Shown here: one piece after another, positions 56,301 through 64,000 of the stretch
How the letters are laid out: each line of letters opens with the position of its first letter
Position numbering within the stretch: position 1 is the stretch's first letter
NCBI GenBank assembly: GCA_017400135.1
Contig: JAFPVJ010000027.1
Coordinates: 62,001 to 126,000, forward strand
DNA from: Bacteroidales bacterium
GTDB taxonomy: Bacteria; Bacteroidota; Bacteroidia; Bacteroidales; UBA932
Reading direction: 5' to 3'
DNA length: 64,000 nt
Notes under the pieces: model-generated
The model's input: only the letters and a program-made list of their open reading frames with translations
The model's database searches: none
What the model was told of the DNA's origin: nothing
Position numbers and translations under genes: made by a program

Positions 56301-58175
56301 ATGAAAGTTACCTTTATTTCTCTTAAACTGAGCATGGGCCTCCTGCTTCTCCTGGGATGGCTTTCCGGGACGGAGACGGCCCTGGCCCAGGTGATCGTGC
56401 TCCCGGACCAACCGACGGTCCTGGAAAAGACCGCCGCGGAGACCCTGAAGGAAGAATTGTACCGGATTTCCGGGGAAATGCTTCCCGTCGTTTCCGAACG
56501 GGAGGCTCCGAAAGGCCGGCGTGCGCCGTTCCGTTTCTATGTGGGTGCGACCCGGTTGGCCCACGCTGTGTGCGATTCCTTCTGCCGTGAGGCAGGGGAA
56601 TGGAAGGAAGATGAGATCCTGATCCTTCCGGGGAAAGGAGGGATGGTCCTGACCGGACATCCGACCCGCGGCCCGCTCTATGCTGTCAATACCTTGATTG
56701 AAGAAGGCTACGGCGTCCGCTGGTGGACCAGCACGGAAGCCGATTATCCGTCCCGCGGAATCCTTCCCGTCCCTCCCATCGCGCGGAGCTATGCCCCGCC
56801 GCTGATGATACGCGAGGCTTCGATCCTGGATGCCTACGACGCTGATTTCCGCGTCCGACTGCGCGGGAACGCTGTTTCCAGGATTCGCTGGGCGACCGAA
56901 ACGCCCCAGTTCATCCCGGCTGAAAAGGGCGGCTGTCACCGGCTCCTCTTCTTCGAGGGCCGGAAGAGCGCCTTCCATTCCTTCTTCGAGATCCTGCCTC
57001 CTAAGGAGCATTTCGACGCACATCCCGAGTGGTATTCAATGATCGGAGAAGAGCGCGTCGCCAAGCAGCTCTGCCTGACCAACAAGGAGATGGAGGCTGC
57101 CTTTATCCAGGAAACGCTTCGCCTGCTGCGGGCGCATCCGGAGGTGGATTTCATCTCCATCAGCCAGAATGACTGGCGGGGCGCCTGCGAATGCGAGGCC
57201 TGCCGGGCGGTCGAGGATGCCTGCGGAGGCGTCGCTTCCGGACCGGTCGTTCATTTCGTCAACCACGTCGCCGAGGCGGTCGAACGCGAATTTCCCCATG
57301 TTACCGTCGAGACTTTTGCATACGCCTATACCAAAGAGGCTCCGCAGAACGTCCGTCCCCGCCAGAACGTACTGATCCGGCTTTGCGACATCGAATGCCC
57401 GTTCTCTCTGCCGCTCGAAAGCGCAGACCATCCCGCCTCCGAGGGTTTCCGGAAGAACCTCGCCGACTGGACGGCCCTGGCGCCGGGCCAGGTCTTCGTC
57501 TGGGATTACGTGACGGATTTCAGCAATTCTCTGCTGCCGCATCCGAACCTGCTGAATCTGGGGCCGAACATCCGTCTTTTTGCGCAGAGCGGTGCCATCG
57601 GCGTGTTCGAGCAGGGGGATACCTGTTCCGGGGCGGGCGAGCTGGCTCCGCTGCGGCTCTGGTTGATTTCTCATCTGCTTTGGGATCCCTCTGCCGACGA
57701 TAGGGCCCTGATCGATGAATTCGTCCGGGGTTACTATGGAGAGGCGGCTGCCGAGGGCCTGTTCCGCTATATCGCGCTTGTCAATGAAACGGCGAGTGCA
57801 GGGAACTGTCCCGTACGTTGTTACCACGGCGACTGTTCCGGCTGGATGACCCCGGCGACCATCGTTTCCGCCGCCCGGGCGATGGAGGATGCGGTGGAAG
57901 CTGCCGCGGCTGCCGGAGAACCCTATCTCTCGCGTGTCCGTCGGGAAGCGCTCTCCACGCGGCATGCCATCCTGCTGCACTGGCAGGAGTGCCGCGCTTT
58001 CTGTGAGAAGCAGCAGATTCCCTGGACCTGGGGAGAGACGCGTCAGGAAGCGGCCCGGGCCTGGATCTCCGACTGTGAGGCCTTCGGTGTCCGTACGACC
58101 CGCGAGACGACGGCCGAAGAAGCGCCTGCCCGTTTCCGCGAGCAATGTGAAAAACTGTTAACACCCATTGAATGA
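56301..58175 (+). CDS. DUF4838-domain exported protein (GH20-like N-terminal domain)
   Basis: 624 residues, signal peptide to about residue 29 (GLLLLLGWLSGTETALAQ). An alpha/beta N-terminal domain (VIVLPDQPTVLEKTAAETLKEEL, then TGHPTRGPLYAVNTLIEEGYGVRWWT) resembles the GH20/GH67 N-terminal domain. The DUF4838 barrel follows with ISISQNDWRGACECEACRAVEDACGG. Such proteins are frequent in Bacteroidota polysaccharide loci; activity has not been established to my knowledge. It overlaps the beta-helix lipoprotein gene by 4 bases (ATGA). Confidence 0.85.
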   Translation: MKVTFISLKLSMGLLLLLGWLSGTETALAQVIVLPDQPTVLEKTAAETLKEELYRISGEMLPVVSEREAPKGRRAPFRFYVGATRLAHAVCDSFCREAGEWKEDEILILPGKGGMVLTGHPTRGPLYAVNTLIEEGYGVRWWTSTEADYPSRGILPVPPIARSYAPPLMIREASILDAYDADFRVRLRGNAVSRIRWATETPQFIPAEKGGCHRLLFFEGRKSAFHSFFEILPPKEHFDAHPEWYSMIGEERVAKQLCLTNKEMEAAFIQETLRLLRAHPEVDFISISQNDWRGACECEACRAVEDACGGVASGPVVHFVNHVAEAVEREFPHVTVETFAYAYTKEAPQNVRPRQNVLIRLCDIECPFSLPLESADHPASEGFRKNLADWTALAPGQVFVWDYVTDFSNSLLPHPNLLNLGPNIRLFAQSGAIGVFEQGDTCSGAGELAPLRLWLISHLLWDPSADDRALIDEFVRGYYGEAAAEGLFRYIALVNETASAGNCPVRCYHGDCSGWMTPATIVSAARAMEDAVEAAAAAGEPYLSRVRREALSTRHAILLHWQECRAFCEKQQIPWTWGETRQEAARAWISDCEAFGVRTTRETTAEEAPARFREQCEKLLTPIE

Positions 58176-59362
58176 TGAATCGATATCTTTTTCCGCTTGT
58201 CTGCCTTTTGGCTATGGTGTCGTGCACTTCGACGGAGCAGAAGATAGAAGAAGCCGCCCGTCTCGGCCAGCTCAACGTGATGCTGTTCGGTGCCAAGGGC
58301 GATGGCGTGACGGACGACACGGAGGCCATCCAGCGTGCGATCGATTACCTGGACGGCAGGGGAGGGGGAAAACTGTATTTCCCCTATACGAAGGCCGGAT
58401 ACCTTCTCTCGTCTCCGGCGAAGGAATACGCGCCCAACGGCAGGCTGGTCCGCGCCCAGCTGATCCTCCCTCCCGGTGGATCCACCATCCAGTTCGAGGG
58501 TGAGATGCCCTGCCAGCTCCTGTATTCCTATCAGGTCCGCCCGCTGGAGAGTGTCAAGCAACACTTTTCTCCCACGAAATTCGGGACTATGGGCCGGTCT
58601 AATACCTGCCTGCATTCCACCTGGGATGCTCCGGAAGTCACTGATTCGCTGGAAAGGCCCTGGGCCGTGCTGGCCGCTCCGGAAGGGGACGGCTGTGACG
58701 GGCGTTTCTCCAGAAGCCTTTTTGCCATGAAGAACATGGAGATCAAGGTGCATTTCGATACGGCCAAAATGTATCCCACCACGTCTGCGGCGTTCCTGAA
58801 GAATGTGTCACGGGTCCTCATCGAGGACTCGCAGTTCTGCCTGGATGAGCAGGTGGGGGATACGGAATTGCAAAAGTCCCTGCAGCACAACCCCTGCCAT
58901 ACCGTGGGACTGCACACCTCCGGCAACCAGAACGACGACCAGATCCTGCGCAATGTCGCGGTGCAGGGTTTCCGCTATGGCTTCGTCCTGGGCGAGCATA
59001 TCTGCGCGGACTATCTTTACGTCCACAACTGTGAGGAGGCCATCGTTTTCCACGATGCAACCCATCTGTCCACGATCGGTCACATCGTGGCCCAGCACAA
59101 CCGCGTCATTCTTTCCACGACCCGGGGGAAGTTGTTCGGCAACAATCCGGACCGGGTCAACCTGGCCGTGGGAGTCCTGAATTTCGAAGGTGGCCAGACC
59201 GTGCCGTCTCCGCCGGAAATCTCCAAGCTGGTATATGGCGTTTACGATCCGGAAAACCGTCTGCACGGTTCCATCCAGTGGCATGAGCCCTGGGGCCTGG
59301 GCGTGTTCCCCGTCTACGGCGCCGAACACTTTGTGATCAGCCGGTTCGCCGCCCAACCGTAA
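58172..59362 (+). CDS. Pectate-lyase-3-like beta-helix lipoprotein
   Basis: 396 residues. Lipoprotein signal MMNRYLFPLVCLLAMVSC (ATG at 58172 or 58175). The N-terminal MLFGAKGDGVTDDTEAIQRAIDYLDGRGGGKLYFP is the signature of pectate-lyase-3/GH28-type beta-helix enzymes, followed by beta-helix coils (VSRVLIEDSQF, ILRNVAVQGF, YLYVHNCEEAIVFH). Probably a surface polysaccharide-active enzyme. Linked to the DUF4838 protein by ATGA. Confidence 0.82.
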   Translation: MMNRYLFPLVCLLAMVSCTSTEQKIEEAARLGQLNVMLFGAKGDGVTDDTEAIQRAIDYLDGRGGGKLYFPYTKAGYLLSSPAKEYAPNGRLVRAQLILPPGGSTIQFEGEMPCQLLYSYQVRPLESVKQHFSPTKFGTMGRSNTCLHSTWDAPEVTDSLERPWAVLAAPEGDGCDGRFSRSLFAMKNMEIKVHFDTAKMYPTTSAAFLKNVSRVLIEDSQFCLDEQVGDTELQKSLQHNPCHTVGLHTSGNQNDDQILRNVAVQGFRYGFVLGEHICADYLYVHNCEEAIVFHDATHLSTIGHIVAQHNRVILSTTRGKLFGNNPDRVNLAVGVLNFEGGQTVPSPPEISKLVYGVYDPENRLHGSIQWHEPWGLGVFPVYGAEHFVISRFAAQP

Positions 59363-59368
59363 CGAAGC

Positions 59369-61729
59369 ATGACTGCCTTCCGCCGCGTCTTTCTCCCGAT
59401 TGCCTTCCTGCTGGGGAATCTCCTCGCCGGTGCGCAAACCCGCACGGCGGTCCTTTCCGGGTATGTCCGGGATGCGGAGAGCGGAGAACCGCTTCCCCAG
59501 GCGGTCGTGTACCTGGAGGACCGCAAGACGGGCGTCGCCGCGGACGCTGTCGGATTCTATTCCCTGCACGTTCCTGTAGGGAAACATACCGTCTTTTGCT
59601 CTTTCTTCGGCTACGAGACGGTGGAGATGCCGCTGGAGATCACGAAAGCCCTCCAGAAGGACTTTCACCTTAAGATCGACCGGAGCGAGCTGGAGGCCGC
59701 GACCATCTTCTCCCGGTCCAAGCGGGAGGAAATTAAGCTGCCGCAAATGGGCCTGGAACGGGTCGATGCAACCCTGGTGAAGAAGATGCCCGCGCTGATG
59801 GGCGAGTCTGACATCATCCGCGTCATCCAGATGATGCCCGGCGTCCAGACCCCAAGCGAAGGCTCCACCGGATTCAGCGTCCGGGGCGGGGGCATCGACC
59901 AGAACCTCATCCTCATCGACGGCGCTCCGGTCTATAACTGCGGCCATTTCCTGGGTTTCCTTTCCATGTTCAACGGGGATGCCATCAGGGGTGCAGACCT
60001 TTACAAGGGCGATTTCCCCGCCTCCTACGGCGGGCGGATTTCCTCGGTGCTGGACATCTCGACCAAGGACGGGAACAACCGGACCTTCGGCGGTAGCGCA
60101 TCCTTCGGCCTAATCACCTCCAAGCTTTTCCTGGAAGGCCCGATCGTTCCGGACAAACTGTCCTTCATGCTGGCTGGCCGGCGCACCTACATGGACCTTT
60201 TGCTTCCCTTCATCGGCGCCAAGCTTCCGGACAAGACGCAGATGTACTTCTACGACCTGAACGGAAAGCTCAGCTGGATCGCGGGCGAGAAGGACCGGGT
60301 GTATCTGAGCGCCTTCAGCGGCAAGGACGTGTTCGGCTTCAGCATGCAGGAATTCAATCTCACGGAGATGGTCTTCGGTTTCGCAAACCATACCCAGTCC
60401 CTGCGCTGGAACCACGTATACTCTCCCAGGCTGACCTCCGACGTCATCCTTTACAACTCCCTGTACCGCAATGACATCGGTACGGAGATGGATAGTGCCG
60501 ACTTCGACACGCGACAGGAGATCCGGGAGGCCGGCGTCAAGGCGGGCTGGACCTGGTACGTCAACGGCTCCAACACCCTTAAAGCTGGGCTCCAGACGGC
60601 CTGGTTCGGGGTTGTCCCCGGCAATACGGTCCCCCGGAACGAGGAGTCGATGGTCAAGGCGGTCAGGATCCCGGACAACTACGCATTCCAGCCTTCCGTT
60701 TACCTGCAGAACGAGCAGAAGATCGGTCTACTGACGCTCCGCTACGGTCTCCGCTATTCCATTTTCAATACCTACGGGCCCACGGAGCAGAAGTACTTTG
60801 ACCCGGATACCCACGAACTGACGGAAACCGTCCAGGTGGAAAAGGGGCGGCGCATCAGCACGCATTCCGGCCTGGAGCCGCGCATTTCCGCTTCCCTTCC
60901 CATCACGGACGATTTCTCCCTCAAAGGGGCCTGGGTGCGTTCCATCCAGTATCTCCAGCAGTCGCGGATCAGCATTACCGGCAGCCCGGTGGATGCCTGG
61001 TTCACCGCTTCCCCGAATGTGAAGCCGCAACGGTCCGACCAGTATTCCCTGGGATTCAACGCCCTTTTCACCGGCGGGGCGCTGCAGTTCTCCCTGGAAG
61101 GTTTCTACAAGGACAACCGGAACACGATGGACTTTGTGGACAACCCGGGACTGGTTCTGGCCGACCCGGACCGCGAAGGCCTTCTCCGCTTTGGAAAATC
61201 ATGGTCCTACGGCACGGAGCTGATGCTCAAGTACGAATTCGCCCGCTGGAACGGCTGGCTGTCCTATACCTGGTCCCGGGCCTGGTACGATATTCCCGAA
61301 CTGAACGGCGGCGATCCGTACCCGTCTCCGCTGAACCACGAGCACGCCGTCAACTTCGTGCTCAGCTACGATTTCTCCAAGCGTTGGTCCGCTTCCGCCG
61401 AATGGGTGTTCTACAGCGGCGCGCCCACCACCTATCCCGTCGGGCGCTTCGAGTATATGGGCCGCTGGGTCCCCGTCTATTCCAGCCGCAACGAGGACCG
61501 TCTTCCGGACTACCACCGGATGGACCTCTCGCTTACCTACCGCACCCGGCGGAGGGTGTTGGACAAGCGTTGGAGCGCCGAATGGAACCTGTCGGTGTAC
61601 AACGCCTATTCCCGGCACAACGCCTGGTCCATCGCCTTTACCTACAATCGGCAGGAGGAAACCGCGCATGCGGGCAAGGTGTACCTCTTCACCGCCATTC
61701 CTTCCCTGTCCTGCAACATCCAGTTCTGA
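59369..61729 (+). CDS. TonB-dependent receptor with N-terminal carboxypeptidase-like domain
   Basis: 786 residues. Signal (MTAFRRVFLPIAFLLGNLLAGAQ), then a carboxypeptidase-regulatory-like domain (LSGYVRDAESGEPLPQAVVYLEDRKTGVAADAVGFYSL), a plug with STGFSVRGGGIDQNLILIDGAPVYN, and a barrel ending in SLSCNIQF. This class pairs with DUF4249 lipoproteins rather than SusD; the DUF4249 gene starts 2 bases later. Substrate unknown. The preceding genes suggest a glycan-derived ligand. Confidence 0.9.
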   Translation: MTAFRRVFLPIAFLLGNLLAGAQTRTAVLSGYVRDAESGEPLPQAVVYLEDRKTGVAADAVGFYSLHVPVGKHTVFCSFFGYETVEMPLEITKALQKDFHLKIDRSELEAATIFSRSKREEIKLPQMGLERVDATLVKKMPALMGESDIIRVIQMMPGVQTPSEGSTGFSVRGGGIDQNLILIDGAPVYNCGHFLGFLSMFNGDAIRGADLYKGDFPASYGGRISSVLDISTKDGNNRTFGGSASFGLITSKLFLEGPIVPDKLSFMLAGRRTYMDLLLPFIGAKLPDKTQMYFYDLNGKLSWIAGEKDRVYLSAFSGKDVFGFSMQEFNLTEMVFGFANHTQSLRWNHVYSPRLTSDVILYNSLYRNDIGTEMDSADFDTRQEIREAGVKAGWTWYVNGSNTLKAGLQTAWFGVVPGNTVPRNEESMVKAVRIPDNYAFQPSVYLQNEQKIGLLTLRYGLRYSIFNTYGPTEQKYFDPDTHELTETVQVEKGRRISTHSGLEPRISASLPITDDFSLKGAWVRSIQYLQQSRISITGSPVDAWFTASPNVKPQRSDQYSLGFNALFTGGALQFSLEGFYKDNRNTMDFVDNPGLVLADPDREGLLRFGKSWSYGTELMLKYEFARWNGWLSYTWSRAWYDIPELNGGDPYPSPLNHEHAVNFVLSYDFSKRWSASAEWVFYSGAPTTYPVGRFEYMGRWVPVYSSRNEDRLPDYHRMDLSLTYRTRRRVLDKRWSAEWNLSVYNAYSRHNAWSIAFTYNRQEETAHAGKVYLFTAIPSLSCNIQF

Positions 61730-61731
61730 CC

Positions 61732-62607
61732 ATGAGAAAGTGCCTCCTCCCCCTGCTCCTGATCCTGTGCGCCTGCACGGAAAAGATCGACATTCAGTCG
61801 CGGTCAGATTACCACGACTATCTGGCAGTCGAGGCCACCCTCACCGACCGGCCAGAAGACCCGCAGCGGATCATTTTGTCCCGCACCATCTCCTACTTCC
61901 ATACCGAAGCGCAGCCGATGGTGAGCGGCGCATTCGTGAAGGTCAATGACGTGGTATTCAACGAGAAAGAGAACGGCGTGTACGAGGCTCCTGAAGGCTG
62001 GAGCGGCAAGGTGGGTGTAGAATACAAACTCCGGATCCGGCTCTCCGAGGGGAACGAATACGAAGCGGAGGCGATGATGCCGGAGCCCGGCTTCCGGATG
62101 GACGCGATCGACTATGCCTTTGCCGGTGACAAGACGCTGGGACTGGACAGTCTCTGGACCGTGGGCGTTTGGGGCTACGAGAAGGAAATCGACAGTTACT
62201 ATTTGGGTACCCACGCTGTGAACGGTTTTTACCAGCCCATGGAGATGGCCAAGGTGACGGATGACAAGTTCTTCAACCACAACGAAGTGGCGGGCTTCCC
62301 GATTGAGCCGCTCATGCAGTCGGAGCTCCTGCGGAAGCAGTACGGCGACTGCTACAAGTACCTGGAGGCCGGAGACGAGATCACCCTGGAGTTGTGGACC
62401 CTGGAGAAGGGATACTACGAATACCTCCTGGCCTTGACGATGAACAGCATCTCCATCCCGCTCTTCACCCCGCAGCCGGCCAACGTGCCCACCAACATCC
62501 GCGGCGAGCATGTCCTCGGCTACTTCGCCGTCTGCCCCGTCGCCCGCGCCAGCGTCACCGTCGACGATCCCTTCCGCCCGTATTTCAAAAGGATGTTTCC
62601 CTTTTAG
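61732..62607 (+). CDS. DUF4249-family lipoprotein, receptor partner
   Basis: 291 residues from the ATG at 61732. Lipoprotein signal MRKCLLPLLLILCAC. Beta-rich body with LAVEATLTDRPEDPQRIILSRT, GAFVKVNDVVFNEKENGVYEAP and a C-terminal ANVPTNIRGEHVLGYFAVCPVARASV, the typical DUF4249 ending. DUF4249 proteins are encoded next to TonB receptors of the preceding type and likely form an outer-membrane lid or ligand-binding partner. Function inferred from co-occurrence. Confidence 0.9.
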   Translation: MRKCLLPLLLILCACTEKIDIQSRSDYHDYLAVEATLTDRPEDPQRIILSRTISYFHTEAQPMVSGAFVKVNDVVFNEKENGVYEAPEGWSGKVGVEYKLRIRLSEGNEYEAEAMMPEPGFRMDAIDYAFAGDKTLGLDSLWTVGVWGYEKEIDSYYLGTHAVNGFYQPMEMAKVTDDKFFNHNEVAGFPIEPLMQSELLRKQYGDCYKYLEAGDEITLELWTLEKGYYEYLLALTMNSISIPLFTPQPANVPTNIRGEHVLGYFAVCPVARASVTVDDPFRPYFKRMFPF

Positions 62608-62619
62608 CCCCCTGTCTAT

Positions 62620-63342
62620 ATGAACGCACTTCTAGCACAAATGATGGCTCACGCCAATCCGGCTCAGGTGGCGGGACTGTCCCGCTTTTTCAAGACCGGG
62701 CCGGGCCAGTATGGGGAAGGGGACAAGTTTCTGGGAATCAAGGTCCCCGTGACGCGGGAGGTGGTGAAGGAATGTTGGCAGAAAACCAGTTTGAATGAAT
62801 TGGAGGAATGTATTGCCAGCGAATACCACGAGGTCCGTCTTGCGGCACTGCTGGCCCTGGTGGAAATCTTCAGGCATGCAGGAAAAAAGGCATTTGCCTG
62901 GTTGGAGATGACGAAGGAAGACTGCGTCCGTTTCTATTTAAGCCACACGGACCGCATCAACAACTGGGATCTGGTAGACCTGAGCTGCTATCCTCTGCTG
63001 GGAGAATGGCTGCTTGACAAGGATCGGACGCTCTTGTACGATCTGGCCCGGGACGGCCAGACGATTTGGGAGCAGCGCATCGGCATCGTAAGCACGATGG
63101 CTTTTATCCGCCACGGCCAGGTCCAGGACACATTCCAGATTGCCGACATTCTGCTCGACCATCCCCACGACCTCATCCACAAAGCGGTAGGCTGGCTGTT
63201 GAGGGAGGCTGGGAAACGGGACAAGGCCGCATTGGTCGAATTCCTGCGGCCCCGTTGTCAGACCATGCCCCGCACCATGCTCCGGTATGCCATCGAAAAG
63301 TTTCCCGAGGCGGAGCGACAGCTCTATTTGGCCAAACGATAG
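62620..63342 (+). CDS. DNA alkylation repair protein (AlkD family)
   Basis: 240 residues of HEAT-like helical repeats. The start ANPAQVAGLSRFFKTGPGQYGEGDKFLGIKVPVTREVVK is the family opening. RINNWDLVDLSC carries the Trp-Asp of the AlkD active site, and WEQRIGIVSTMAFIRHGQ follows. Removes bulky cationic or N3/N7-alkylated bases without flipping them (known for AlkD of Bacillus). It is 12 bases after the DUF4249 stop, possibly in the same transcript by read-through, and followed by a strong terminator. Confidence 0.9.
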   Translation: MNALLAQMMAHANPAQVAGLSRFFKTGPGQYGEGDKFLGIKVPVTREVVKECWQKTSLNELEECIASEYHEVRLAALLALVEIFRHAGKKAFAWLEMTKEDCVRFYLSHTDRINNWDLVDLSCYPLLGEWLLDKDRTLLYDLARDGQTIWEQRIGIVSTMAFIRHGQVQDTFQIADILLDHPHDLIHKAVGWLLREAGKRDKAALVEFLRPRCQTMPRTMLRYAIEKFPEAERQLYLAKR

Positions 63343-63350
63343 ACAAAAAG

Positions 63351-63386
63351 AAAAACCGCAATAGAATGCGCTCTATTGCGGTTTTT
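63351..63386. terminator. Bidirectional terminator between the AlkD-like gene and tRNA-Arg
   Basis: AAAAA, CCGCAATAGA, loop ATGCGC, TCTATTGCGG, TTTTT. A perfect 10-bp stem flanked by A and T tracts, so it can end both the plus-strand AlkD-like transcript and the minus-strand tRNA transcript. Confidence 0.9.
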
Positions 63387-63389
63387 GTG

Positions 63390-63463
63390 TGACTCCTACA
63401 GGACTCAAACCTGTAACCTTCTGATCCGTAGTCAGATGCTCTATTCAATTGAGCTAAGGAGCC
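63390..63463 (-). tRNA. tRNA-Arg (anticodon ACG)
   Basis: A 74-base cloverleaf on the minus strand. The acceptor stem GGCTCCT pairs with AGGAGTC (one wobble); D arm TTAGCTCAATTGAATAGAGC; anticodon stem-loop TCTGA-CTACGGA-TCAGA with ACG at positions 34-36; T arm with GTTTGAGTCC in place of the more usual GTTCGAATCC. CCA is not encoded. It reads CGN arginine codons. Located 35 bases downstream of rplS, with a 7-bp hairpin between. Confidence 0.92.
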
Positions 63464-63468
63464 GGTTC

Positions 63469-63486
63469 CGGACTCCGGAGAGTCCG
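63469..63486 (-). other. Small hairpin between rplS and tRNA-Arg
   Basis: CGGACTC, loop CGGA, GAGTCCG: a 7-bp perfect stem without a T tract on the minus strand. It probably does not terminate, and may mark processing of an rplS-tRNA transcript. Confidence 0.45.
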
Positions 63487-63498
63487 TATGGAAGTGGA

Positions 63499-63873
63499 TT
63501 ACTCGCCTTTGTTGGGGGTGAACTTCCTCTCCTTGATGCGGGCCTTCTTACCCTGCAGGTCGCGGAGGTAGAAGATACGTGCACGGCGGACCTTTCCGTA
63601 CTTGTTGACTTCGATGGAGTCGATGAAAGGAGACTCGTAGGGGAAAATCCTTTCGACGCCGACGCCGCCGGAAACTTTCCTGACGGTGAACGTGCGGGTG
63701 TGCGGGGTGGCACCGCTGATCTGGATGACCACGCCTCTGAACTTCTGAAGTCTGTCCTTGTCACCTTCCTTGATCCTGTAGGTCACGGTGATGGTGTCAC
63801 CGGCCTTGAACTCGGGGAAGCTGGCTGCTTTTCCATTGGAGAAAGCCTCTTCTACAATCTTGATGTAATCCAT
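63499..63873 (-). CDS. rplS: 50S ribosomal protein L19
   Basis: 124 residues; binds at the 30S-50S interface. The body [73 protein letters not shown] and [14 protein letters not shown] fits L19. Preceded by a strong promoter and a structured leader of about 75 bases; followed by tRNA-Arg. Confidence 0.98.
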   Translation of the reverse strand: MDYIKIVEEAFSNGKAASFPEFKAGDTITVTYRIKEGDKDRLQKFRGVVIQISGATPHTRTFTVRKVSGGVGVERIFPYESPFIDSIEVNKYGKVRRARIFYLRDLQGKKARIKERKFTPNKGE

Positions 63874-63892
63874 AATTTCAAAATATTAACCG

Positions 63893-63944
63893 CGCAACGT
63901 CACTAAAACCAAATAAATAACCATAAAACACGTGAGAGGTTGCG
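63893..63944 (-). promoter_or_regulatory. Structured leader of rplS (candidate L19 leader)
   Basis: On the minus strand, CGCAAC (63944-63939) pairs with GTTGCG (63898-63893) and TCAC (63935-63932) with GTGA (63903-63900), enclosing an A/T-rich loop. This lies between the predicted transcription start (about 63949) and the ATG (63873). Ribosomal-protein leaders with closing stems of this kind are known for several proteins; autoregulation by L19 is inferred. Confidence 0.45.
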
Positions 63945-63955
63945 TTTTGGGACTG

Positions 63956-63986
63956 CAAAGGTAGAAAGATTTTTGGTGATAGCAAA
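63956..63986 (-). promoter_or_regulatory. Promoter of rplS
   Basis: Minus strand TTTG (63986-63983), a 19-base spacer and a perfect -7 box TACCTTTG (63963-63956). This is the best match to the Bacteroidota consensus in the window. Confidence 0.8.
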
Positions 63987-64000
63987 CTTTTTTTCAAAAA

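Noticed and set aside
59369-62607. Classical SusC/SusD polysaccharide utilisation locus
   Set aside because: The partner of the receptor is a DUF4249 lipoprotein, not SusD; no SusD-like gene is present.
63469-63486. Terminator of rplS
   Set aside because: The 7-bp stem has no following T tract on the minus strand; a proper terminator lies after the tRNA.

Overview
The window looks like chromosomal DNA of a G+C-rich member of the Bacteroidota, most likely order Bacteroidales. The evidence is: a short lysine/alanine-rich HC1-type histone-like protein; promoters of the TTTG-N(19-22)-TAnnTTTG form instead of -35/-10 boxes; almost no Shine-Dalgarno sequences; many exported lipoproteins; TonB-dependent receptors paired with small lipoproteins (DUF4249, HMA); and a DPP III with the HECLGH motif of the Bacteroides enzyme. 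Genes are packed tightly with 1-4 base overlaps (ATGA, TGATG, TAATG), and several convergent pairs overlap at their 3' ends. I see no phage, insertion sequence, CRISPR array or rRNA operon.

Layout. 1-3.5 kb: edge-truncated FtsX/LolE-type permease, HC1-like protein, rplY-pth operon, C11 (clostripain) lipoprotein peptidase. 3.6-7.7 kb: tyrS-rbfA-M6 metalloprotease-small lipoprotein. 7.7-14.4 kb: tdk, a protein with a Glu-Pro-repeat linker, rsmI, a membrane-anchored helix-hairpin-helix protein, xerD, DPP III, tpiA. 14.5-19.3 kb: M1 aminopeptidase, exported sugar-isomerase-like lipoprotein and Tat-exported Gfo/Idh/MocA oxidoreductase. 19.3-27.2 kb: recA-trpS on the minus strand, rlmN-patatin/BamA-recX on the plus strand, a 30-bp perfect hairpin, then pdxA and rnhA on the minus strand.

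27.2-48.5 kb is a surface-polysaccharide region. It starts with the dTDP-L-rhamnose operon rfbD-rfbA-rfbC-rfbB. Next come a very large GH106-like hydrolase, a small outer-membrane barrel and a GH36-like alpha-galactosidase. A long minus-strand operon follows: WecA/TagO-type initiator, Wzx flippase, glycosyltransferases, Wzy-like polymerase, UDP-xylose synthase, a parallel beta-helix protein and a WecG/TagA-type transferase. The middle of this operon is visibly poorer in G+C than its flanks, as is usual for horizontally exchanged polysaccharide loci.

48.5-63.9 kb: sialidase lipoprotein; a probable metal-handling unit (His/Cys-rich small protein, TonB receptor with a CxxxCC plug motif, secreted HMA protein) followed by a UPF0104/YbhN membrane protein; a GT4 glycosyltransferase; a URO-D-like protein divergent from a DUF4838 protein, a beta-helix lipoprotein, a TonB receptor and a DUF4249 lipoprotein; an AlkD-like repair protein; and rplS co-oriented with tRNA-Arg(ACG).

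The sequence features I consider most worth a second look are the recX/pdxA hairpin, the putative metal-uptake unit, structured leaders before recA, rplS and rplY, the exported sugar redox pair, and the beta-helix enzyme embedded in the polysaccharide operon. All functional calls come from reading motifs and recalling families. No search was run.
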